From an uncultured Bacteroides sp. (lineage in GTDB: Bacteria; Bacteroidota; Bacteroidia; Bacteroidales; Bacteroidaceae): a stretch of DNA of 38,917 bases. The stretch lies in the NCBI GenBank assembly GCA_944320295.1, contig CALUGY010000071.1, positions 1 to 38,917 of the forward strand, in the 5' to 3' direction. Numbering within the stretch: position 1 is the first letter of the stretch; each line of letters starts with the position of its first letter. Positions 33,072-38,917 of the stretch are shown piece after piece. Made by a program: the position numbers and the translations under genes. The notes under the pieces are model-generated. The model was not told where the DNA came from and ran no database searches. It was given only the letters and a program-made list of their open reading frames with translations.

Positions 33072-35558
33072 ATGGAACGAGATAAGATAGAGATACGAGG
33101 AGCTAGGGTGCATAATTTGAAATCTGTCGATGTGGATATCCCCTTGAACAGGATAGTAGGCGTGGCGGGCGTGTCGGGGTCGGGCAAATCATCGTTGGCA
33201 CTTGGCGTGGTCTATGCCGAAGGCTCCCGACGTTACATGGAGGCCTTGTCTACTTATACCCGTCGGCGCATGTCGCAAGCACCGAAAGCCGATGTGGACG
33301 ACATACGTTATGTTCCGGCAGCCATTGCCTTGCGCCAGCGTCCCGGAGTGCCCGGCATCCGCAGCACCTTTGGTACCGGTACGGAATTGCTCAATAGCCT
33401 GCGTCTGATGTTTTCCCGTTTGGCAAGCCATCGTTGCCCGAACGGTCACTACTGCCGTCCCACGCTGAATGTGGCTGCCGGGAAGGAAATAGTTTGCCCG
33501 GAATGCGGGGCTCGCTTCTTGGCTCCGTCAGCCGAAGATTTGTCGTTTAATGGCGGTGGTGCATGTAAGAAATGCGGCGGTATCGGTACGGTGATGGCTG
33601 TGGATGAATCAACGCTCATTCCCAACCCGGATTTGACTATTGACCAAGGCGCGGTGGCTCCTTGGAACTCGCTGATGTGGGCTTTGATGACCGAGGTGTG
33701 CCGTGCGATGGGCGTGCGTACCGATGTACCGTTCAAAGAACTGACGGAGGAAGAAAAAGAAATCGTTTATCACGGTCCGGCCGTCAAGAAACACATTATC
33801 TACAAAAGCAAGAGTTCGGCGGTGTCGGCCGAGATGGACTTTACTTATTATAACGCAGTATATACCGTGGAGAATGCCTTATCGAAAGTCAAGGACGACA
33901 AAGGTATGAAGCGTGTGGAGAAGTTCTTGAAGCAAGATGTCTGTCCGGAGTGCCACGGTACGCGGCTCAATGACGTGGCATTGGCTCCGCTCATTTGCGG
34001 CATTAACCTGTCACAGGCATGTGCCATGACGCTCAGTCAACTGGATGAATGGGTCAAGGGCATTCCTGCTTGGCTTCCAGAGGAGATGCGCCCGATGTGT
34101 CAAAGCATCAGCCAATCTTATTTCGATACTTCCCGCCGGCTCATGGAACTGGGGCTGGGCTATTTGAGCTTGGATCGGGCTGCTTCGACTCTCTCTACGG
34201 GTGAACGCCAGCGTATGCAGTTGGCGCGTTGTGTCAGAAATCGGACAACGGGAGTAATATATGTACTTGACGAGCCTTCCATTGGCTTGCATCCGGTCAA
34301 TATCGCCGGGTTGGTAGGAGTGATGAAAGACCTGACCGATGATGGTAATTCCGTTTTGTTGGTTGATCATGACGTGCAGATTCTCCATAGTGCAGACTGG
34401 ATGATTGAATTAGGCCCTTGTGCCGGGGAAAAGGGAGGTGAAATCATTGCCCAAGGGACAGTCGGGCAAATAGAACGAAATCCCCGCTCCATGATAGCTC
34501 CTTTCCTTGCCGATAACCGCGTTAAGTTTATGCGCAAGCGTGCTTCTGCAGACGAGATGTTTTCAAATGGCGTTATTGAAATGGAGACAGAAGCGATACA
34601 CACGGTTCACCCACTCAAAGTCCGTATACCTAAAGGACGTATGGTCGCCATTACGGGAGTATCTGGTTCGGGGAAAACTACGACTATCCTTGAAAGCCTA
34701 GTGCCGGCTCTTCAGGCTTCCGTGCAGAAAAGGCCTTTACCAGTACATGTGAAAAGCATCTCTGCTGAAGGTATCAAGAACGTAAAGCTGATAGATTCTA
34801 CTCCCATAGGTGCCAACGTGCGTTCTACTGTGGCGACTTATGCCAATGTACATGACGACTTGCGTAAGTTGTTTGCTAAAACGCCTGCGGCAAAAGCCGC
34901 TTCAATAAAAGCAGGCGACTTTTCGTATAATACGGGGATTTTACGTTGTCCTGTATGTGATGGAACGGGTACGGTCAGCCTTGATGTGCAATTTTTACCC
35001 GATGTGGATATTCCTTGCCCGGAATGCTACGGGAGCCGCTATGCTCAAAAGGCGGAAGAGTTTCGTTATAAAGCTCCCGACGGGAACTGTTATTCGCTAC
35101 CAGACTTGATGAAGATGGATGTGTCGGATGCCCGGAGCAACTTGGCCCATTACAAGGTATTGCAGGCGCGCCTTGCTTCGTTGGAACGTATAGGTTTGGG
35201 CTATATCACTCTTGGCGAAGCGACTACAAGTCTTTCTGGAGGAGAAGCCCAGCGGCTGAAATTGGCAGCAGAAATGGGGTGTCGGCAGGATGACAGCGTC
35301 TTTATTTTTGATGAGCCGACTATCGGATTGCATCCACTCGATACGCAGACGCTTATTAGAGTGCTTCAACAATTACTTGATTTGGGGGCGACTGTCATCA
35401 TTATCGAACATGATTTGGATGTCATTGCCAATTCTGATTATGTCATTGATCTTGGTCCTGGTGGTGGCGAAGAAGGAGGGAGAATCGTTACCCAAGGGAT
35501 TCCTGAACAGGTTGCTGCTAACCCGGATAGCCGGACTGGGCATTTCCTCAGATTTTGA
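33072..35558 (+). CDS. UvrA-family ATPase paralogue (UvrA2-like, class II)
   Basis: The 828-residue protein has the UvrA tandem-ABC architecture. Walker A GVSGSGKSS (33-41) and signature LSTGERQRMQLARC with VLDEPSIGLHP make half one. GVSGSGKTT, SLSGGEAQRLKLA and FDEPTIGLHPLD make half two. Zinc-binding Cys pairs are seen (CPECG, CKKCG, CPECHG and CPVCDG...CPECYG). It is about 110 residues shorter than housekeeping UvrA, which suggests that the UvrB-binding region is reduced or lost. Such class II proteins are linked to DNA-lesion tolerance or to self-protection from DNA-binding antibiotics. This protein is therefore probably not the excinuclease subunit proper. Confidence 0.87.
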   Translation: MERDKIEIRGARVHNLKSVDVDIPLNRIVGVAGVSGSGKSSLALGVVYAEGSRRYMEALSTYTRRRMSQAPKADVDDIRYVPAAIALRQRPGVPGIRSTFGTGTELLNSLRLMFSRLASHRCPNGHYCRPTLNVAAGKEIVCPECGARFLAPSAEDLSFNGGGACKKCGGIGTVMAVDESTLIPNPDLTIDQGAVAPWNSLMWALMTEVCRAMGVRTDVPFKELTEEEKEIVYHGPAVKKHIIYKSKSSAVSAEMDFTYYNAVYTVENALSKVKDDKGMKRVEKFLKQDVCPECHGTRLNDVALAPLICGINLSQACAMTLSQLDEWVKGIPAWLPEEMRPMCQSISQSYFDTSRRLMELGLGYLSLDRAASTLSTGERQRMQLARCVRNRTTGVIYVLDEPSIGLHPVNIAGLVGVMKDLTDDGNSVLLVDHDVQILHSADWMIELGPCAGEKGGEIIAQGTVGQIERNPRSMIAPFLADNRVKFMRKRASADEMFSNGVIEMETEAIHTVHPLKVRIPKGRMVAITGVSGSGKTTTILESLVPALQASVQKRPLPVHVKSISAEGIKNVKLIDSTPIGANVRSTVATYANVHDDLRKLFAKTPAAKAASIKAGDFSYNTGILRCPVCDGTGTVSLDVQFLPDVDIPCPECYGSRYAQKAEEFRYKAPDGNCYSLPDLMKMDVSDARSNLAHYKVLQARLASLERIGLGYITLGEATTSLSGGEAQRLKLAAEMGCRQDDSVFIFDEPTIGLHPLDTQTLIRVLQQLLDLGATVIIIEHDLDVIANSDYVIDLGPGGGEEGGRIVTQGIPEQVAANPDSRTGHFLRF

Positions 35559-35807
35559 GACGCTATAAGACGTTCGAAATATGTTATGTTGGCTTGTGGT
35601 ATGAATGACAGCCATTGGACGGGTGGAGATCGACATGCTCAGGTAAGATTGAAATGGCGAAAGGATAAGAATCGTGTTTTTATATTACAATAGGAAATAG
35701 TTCTCTGTTGGTATGAAAAAGGCAGGTACAAAGGATATGTCTATCCATTTGTACCTGCCTTATAAAGTTATTTAGTAAGATAAAAGCAGTTACACTATAG
35801 AGGAGTT
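35559..35807. other. Convergent gap between the UvrA paralogue and rprY
   Basis: This 249-bp gap holds a strong hairpin terminator (35719-35761). A 35-codon plus-strand frame at 35586-35693 (starting Met-Leu-Ala-Cys-Gly) has no recognised family and no clear ribosome site. Confidence 0.6.
35719..35761. terminator. Bidirectional terminator between the UvrA paralogue and rprY
   Basis: AAGGCAGGTACAAA (35719-35732) is perfectly complementary to TTTGTACCTGCCTT (35748-35761) with a 15-nt loop. The left flank is AAAAA-rich, giving a T-tract on the minus strand. Confidence 0.88.
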
Positions 35808-36518
35808 TTATGCTTCGTTATCAGGTGTAATAAGTTTATATCCTTTGCCGTGGATATTAATAATTTCGATAGAATCGTCTTCTTTCAAATGTTTACGCAG
35901 TTTCGTGATGTATACGTCCATACTACGTGCGTTAAAGTAGTTGTCATCTATCCAAATCGTTTTCAGGGCAAAGTCACGTTGCAGTATTTCATTGGCATGT
36001 GCACAAAGCAAACTCAGCAATTCTGATTCTTTAGTCGTAAGTTTCGTTTGTTTCTCTGGGGTCGACAGTATTTGTTTTTGTGTGTCAAAAGTGAACTTTC
36101 CGATTTTGTAGATACTGCTTTCTTTGTTTTTCTTTCCTCGTACTCGTCGTAAGATAGCTTCAATGCGGAAAGTCAGTTCCTCCATGCTGAAAGGCTTGGT
36201 GATGTAATCATCGGCGCCAATTTTGAAACCTTCCAAAATGTCTTCTTTCAGGGTTTTTGCCGTCAAGAATATGATGGGGATTTCTGCGTTTGCCGCACGC
36301 ACTTCTTGTGCTAATGTAAAACCGTCTTTTTTAGGCATCATTACGTCGAACACACATAAATCATACTTGTTTTTTAAGAAAGCCTTATATCCGGCTTCTC
36401 CATCGGGATATAACTCTGCTGCATAACCCTTGGCTTGCAAATATTCCCGTAAAAGCATGCCGAGGTTCTCATCGTCCTCGCACATCAAAATACGCAATTT
36501 CTCGTCCATATCATTCAT
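35808..36518 (-). CDS. rprY: OmpR/PhoB-family response regulator RprY
   Basis: The 236-residue protein has a receiver domain with acidic residues E14, D15 and D16, phospho-acceptor Asp58 (CVFDVMMPKKDG), the switch Thr in FLTAKT and Lys in ADDYITKPF. A winged-helix DNA-binding domain follows (QKQILSTPEKQTKLTTKESELLSLL, then ARSMDVYITKLRKHLK and IINIHGKGYKL). The sequence matches my knowledge of RprY of Bacteroides fragilis, partner of RprX. The start may be the Met at residue 4 (36509), which would remove the 8-bp overlap with rprX. The regulon is not known from the sequence. Confidence 0.93.
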   Translation of the reverse strand: MNDMDEKLRILMCEDDENLGMLLREYLQAKGYAAELYPDGEAGYKAFLKNKYDLCVFDVMMPKKDGFTLAQEVRAANAEIPIIFLTAKTLKEDILEGFKIGADDYITKPFSMEELTFRIEAILRRVRGKKNKESSIYKIGKFTFDTQKQILSTPEKQTKLTTKESELLSLLCAHANEILQRDFALKTIWIDDNYFNARSMDVYITKLRKHLKEDDSIEIINIHGKGYKLITPDNEA

Positions 36519-38052
36519 TTTTAAGTAAAGGTAATGCTATAATAAATTTGGTTCCTACGTTCAGCTCGCTTTCGGCTCTGATGGTACCTTTGTGGTCAGT
36601 TATGATTTTTTTCACATAAGCCAAACCTAAGCCGAACCCTTTTACGTCGTGCAGATTACCCGTATGCACGCGATAGAACTTCTCGAATATTTTCTTTATG
36701 TTTTCTTTCTTTATTCCAATGCCGTTGTCTTGGATGGCTATCATCAGACGCCCCGGTTCATTCCAGGTTTTTACTATCAGTAATAAATCTACGTCGTCCC
36801 GTTTATATTTTACAGCATTATCCATCAAATTGAATATCACATTAGTAATGTGCATTTCGTCTGCAAGAACAAAGGCGTCTGTGGCTTTTAAGTCTGTTTC
36901 TATTTTGCCGTTATAACGTTCTACTTTTAGAGTGAAGGTATTTACTACACCTGTTATTAATTCGTTGACATCAAGTTCTTTCATTTTCAAAGTTGCTTTT
37001 TGCCTGTCAAACATGGACATTTGCAGTACTTTCTCCACTTGAAATCTCAGTCGTTTTGTCTCATCGTTTATGACGCTTGATATATGTTGGAACATAGATG
37101 GTGATTTTCCTACGGCCGGATCATTCAGCATTTGGGCTGCCAGCGAAATAGTTGAAATAGGTGTCTTAAACTCATGAGTCATGTTGTTGATGAAGTCGTT
37201 CTTCATTTCCGTAAGCTTCTTTTGGCGGAAAATAATATAGATGGTAAATATGAACGTCATCAGCAATACGATTGTGAAAATCATGGATGGAATCATGACG
37301 CTTACTGAATCAAATATATAATCTTTCTTTTCAGGGAAGTGTATTTTCACAATACTCATGCGGGCAGGTGGATCGTTCAAAAACAGAGGCTGTGAATAGG
37401 AACTTTCGCTGCCTTCATCTGTATAATCGGAACAACGATAGACTTCTCTTCCGTCATAGTCTATTACTTTGAAATGATAATCCAAATCAATGCCATTGTC
37501 CACTAAACCCGATTTGAGGTATAAATCCAGATTCTTGAAGTTTACTCGTTCTTCTATAGGCTTGTCGCTGGCATGGTATATCATTTGCCATACCACCTCA
37601 TCCACTAAAGCTCGTTGATAAAGGTAACGGTTCTTTATCATGTCGGCAATGGAACGGGATGTTTTTGGTATCGTCTTTGTACCATGCTTACGAGAAATCA
37701 TGACTCTTGGTAGGGTAGATGGCTCTTGGCTGAAAGTTTGCAATTCGACAGATGAATGTGAACCATCGGGTGCAGCCATGATGAAGCGTCTGGTTTGTAC
37801 TATGCCATTGTTGTTTTGTGATTGTTCCCAAGCTCTTTTTTCAGCTTCAGAGATGTCTTCACGCAACCAGCGGTCAACTTCTGCCGCCTCTATATTCTTT
37901 GATGCAGCCAGTAAAGCACGTTTTACAGATTCGTCGAATTGCTCACTACGCATCTTGGCCATCTTTTCTATATAGCTGAGTTGTAAATACAACAGGCTGA
38001 GAAAAGAAAGCCCCATAACAATGCCTAGTATCCATATGGTTGACTTTTTCAT
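36511..38052 (-). CDS. rprX: Sensor histidine kinase RprX
   Basis: The 513-residue inner-membrane kinase has TM1 (about 7-26), an extracytoplasmic sensor (about 27-250) and TM2 (about 251-275). The HisKA domain has phospho-acceptor His293 in NNMTHEFKTPIS. An HATPase domain follows with NLMDNAVKY (N box), IQDNGIGI (G1) and GFGLGLAYV (G2). The sensor domain has no recognisable ligand motif. It is encoded directly upstream of rprY with an overlap, so the two are co-transcribed. The region upstream carries repeated TTAAC motifs that could be RprY sites, with an AATTTTGC box close to the start. Confidence 0.93.
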   Translation of the reverse strand: MKKSTIWILGIVMGLSFLSLLYLQLSYIEKMAKMRSEQFDESVKRALLAASKNIEAAEVDRWLREDISEAEKRAWEQSQNNNGIVQTRRFIMAAPDGSHSSVELQTFSQEPSTLPRVMISRKHGTKTIPKTSRSIADMIKNRYLYQRALVDEVVWQMIYHASDKPIEERVNFKNLDLYLKSGLVDNGIDLDYHFKVIDYDGREVYRCSDYTDEGSESSYSQPLFLNDPPARMSIVKIHFPEKKDYIFDSVSVMIPSMIFTIVLLMTFIFTIYIIFRQKKLTEMKNDFINNMTHEFKTPISTISLAAQMLNDPAVGKSPSMFQHISSVINDETKRLRFQVEKVLQMSMFDRQKATLKMKELDVNELITGVVNTFTLKVERYNGKIETDLKATDAFVLADEMHITNVIFNLMDNAVKYKRDDVDLLLIVKTWNEPGRLMIAIQDNGIGIKKENIKKIFEKFYRVHTGNLHDVKGFGLGLAYVKKIITDHKGTIRAESELNVGTKFIIALPLLKNE

Positions 38053-38093
38053 ATCTGCAAAATTAACACTCCCTAATTAACATTCCTACAAGC

Positions 38094-38129
38094 TTAACTT
38101 GATTTAACGGCCACTTCTTGTAAATTAAC
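38094..38129. promoter_or_regulatory. Phased TTAAC repeats upstream of rprX (candidate RprY sites)
   Basis: TTAAC occurs at 38094-38098, 38104-38108 and 38125-38129, spaced 10 and 21 bp, i.e. one and two helical turns. OmpR/PhoB-family regulators typically bind tandem half-sites 10-11 bp apart, and rprX starts about 42 bp away. Binding is inferred. Confidence 0.4.
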
Positions 38130-38276
38130 CGAATGACTTCTTTGTAAGTAGCTTAATGAACATAGTAATAGAGGAATGTATCTTTGGTTTGCTAATATAA
38201 CAAAAAATTAAATGTTTCTGTTCATTGAATCTGCTTTTTCAACGCTCATTTGAACAGGTCATGGTACATTTTATAG

Positions 38277-38309
38277 TTGTATGAGAATGTCATGGAAAAA
38301 TATCTTTGC
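38277..38309 (+). promoter_or_regulatory. Promoter of the 58-residue membrane protein
   Basis: TTG, 21 bp, then TATCTTTGC matches the Bacteroidetes promoter layout, about 105 bp before the ATG at 38415. Confidence 0.65.
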
Positions 38310-38414
38310 CCTCTTTTCGTTTTTTTTCCCAAAATAATTTCGCTTGTTAGATAATTATGCTTTTCTTTGTGACAGAATTACGTAGGAAATATAATAACTA
38401 TAAAATACACACTC

Positions 38415-38591
38415 ATGAAAGGCTTTTTAAAGAACTTGGGATTAATATTGATTGTGATAGGAGCTGCTATTTTGATAGCATGTTCGTTCACCCACAATGT
38501 AAACAACAATGTGATTTTGGGAACTTCATTGTTGATAATGATTATAGGTTGGGTAGGCTATATCTACTTGAATAAGAAAATTGTGGATTAA
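38415..38591 (+). CDS. Small two-helix membrane protein, 58 residues
   Basis: The ATG at 38415 opens a 58-codon frame ending TAA at 38589-38591. The protein begins MKGFLKNLGLILIVIGAAI and ends in IYLNKKIVD. Two hydrophobic stretches (about 7-24 and 33-52) are separated by a short polar hairpin (THNVNNN), so it should be an inner-membrane hairpin. A Cys follows the first helix (IACS), but the context is not a typical lipobox. It has its own promoter and a strong terminator. It is divergent from rprXY, which raises the possibility that it belongs to that regulon. I do not recognise a characterised family. Confidence 0.75.
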   Translation: MKGFLKNLGLILIVIGAAILIACSFTHNVNNNVILGTSLLIMIIGWVGYIYLNKKIVD

Positions 38592-38610
38592 ACATCACGG
38601 TGATATTAAT

Positions 38611-38652
38611 AAACGAGGCGGTTGCATTGAGCGGCCGCCTCGTTTGTTTTTA
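38611..38652 (+). terminator. Terminator of the small membrane protein gene
   Basis: AAACGAGGCGG (38611-38621) pairs with CCGCCTCGTTT (38635-38645) and is followed by a GTTTTT run. It lies 19 bp after the stop. Confidence 0.9.
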
Positions 38653-38748
38653 AGGTACTCTTGGTATGCTTTTGTTAGGATACAAAAGCCTTTTGGATGT
38701 GACTTCCTTAAAAGCTTTTTCATTTTACACAAAAATAGGCCGCAAAAC

Positions 38749-38780
38749 TTGTTCGAATCAAAGATAATCCATATCTTTGC
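38749..38780 (+). promoter_or_regulatory. Promoter of tRNA-His
   Basis: TTG, 20 bp, then TATCTTTGC, ending about 27 bp before the tRNA. The downstream ACCGCATTTGA matches the region after the tRNA-Ser promoter at the other end of the window, a shared start-site context. Confidence 0.75.
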
Positions 38781-38806
38781 ACCGCATTTGAGAGATGCAC
38801 TAACAT

Positions 38807-38881
38807 GGTGGCTGTAGTTCAGTTGGTTAGAGCGTCAGATTGTGGTTCTGAATGTCGTGGGTTCGAGTCCCATCTGCCACC
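38807..38881 (+). tRNA. tRNA-His (anticodon GTG)
   Basis: The gene begins with the extra 5' G typical of tRNA-His, followed by acceptor GTGGCTG. The anticodon stem TCAGA/TCTGA encloses loop TTGTGGT (anticodon GTG), and the T arm is GTGGGTTCGAGTCCCAT. The acceptor has one U-U mismatch (position 6-67). The discriminator is C and CCA is not encoded. Confidence 0.95.
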
Positions 38882-38917
38882 CAGAAAGTCCTTGATAATC
38901 CAAGATGATTATTGAGG

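Larger units (their letters stand above)
38053..38414. other. Divergent regulatory region between rprX and the small membrane protein
   Basis: This 362-bp AT-rich region contains five TTAAC motifs (38063, 38077, 38094, 38104 and 38125). Two 23-bp imperfect direct repeats lie at 38114-38136 and 38137-38159. TATCTTTG occurs at 38179-38186, and a better promoter for the rightward gene lies at 38277-38309. The leader of that gene is about 100 nt. Confidence 0.65.

Noticed and set aside
35586..35693. 35-codon plus-strand frame after the UvrA paralogue
   Set aside because: No promoter, ribosome site or recognisable family; it may be chance in a short gap.
38101..38160. Two-copy 23-bp repeat upstream of rprX as a fifth array
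   Set aside because: The period is 23 bp, identity is low, it needs gaps to align, and there is no palindromic core; it is better seen as part of the TTAAC-rich regulatory region.

Overview
This 38.9 kb window is a chromosomal segment of a Bacteroidales bacterium, most likely a gut Bacteroides. The evidence is promoters of the Bacteroidetes sigma type (a TTG/TTTG element, about 19-21 bp, then TAnnTTTGC), Bacteroidetes-restricted families (DUF5687 permease, DUF5063, HU-like fusion protein, Rho with a long disordered insert), and a two-component pair matching RprX/RprY of Bacteroides fragilis. It is mostly core genome. I see no prophage, transposase, integrase, CRISPR or conjugative gene.

Layout. 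1-280: tRNA-Ser, tRNA-Lys and tRNA-Glu in one minus-strand unit with a near-ideal promoter. 555-2297: a Crp/Fnr-type regulator and GDP-L-fucose synthase. 2299-5253 (minus): DUF5687 permease, ABC ATPase and HAD phosphatase. 5374-9105 (minus): M16 peptidase and KdsA. 9306-13779 (minus): nucleoside permease, bifunctional-nuclease-family protein, RsmE and MiaA with ATGA overlaps, then a diacylglycerol-kinase-family protein. 14115-16567 (minus): RlmI-type methyltransferase, a DEDDy exonuclease and a DUF5063 protein. 16885-21695 (plus): HU/winged-helix protein, FtsK, a LolA-like protein and TrxB. 21805-22891 (minus): the S6-S18-L9 operon. Then tRNA-Arg, a TPR protein, a GNAT-nitrilase fusion, CapA-like protein, FolD, Ffh and Rho, all minus. 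32123-35558 (plus): a flavodoxin-ferredoxin protein and a UvrA paralogue. 35808-38052 (minus): RprY/RprX. 38415-38591 (plus): a 58-residue membrane protein. 38807-38881: tRNA-His.

The most unusual signal is non-coding. Four separate intergenic regions (9179-9266, 16711-16798, 25866-26107, 31983-32070) each hold a tandem array with an exact 22-bp period. Each unit is built around a dyad-symmetric core of about 12-14 bp plus an 8-10 bp spacer. Three arrays have four units (88 bp) and one has eleven (242 bp). Two arrays (9179 and 31983) share related sequence; the other two have different cores but the same geometry. All four lie in gaps upstream of at least one gene start, and none lies in a gene or in a convergent gap. 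A 22-bp unit is not a multiple of three, and the units abut without unique spacers, so neither coding sequence nor CRISPR explains them. I propose a family of two-helical-turn palindromic arrays, possibly protein-binding or chromosome-organising sites. The function is unknown and I could not check whether they have been described.
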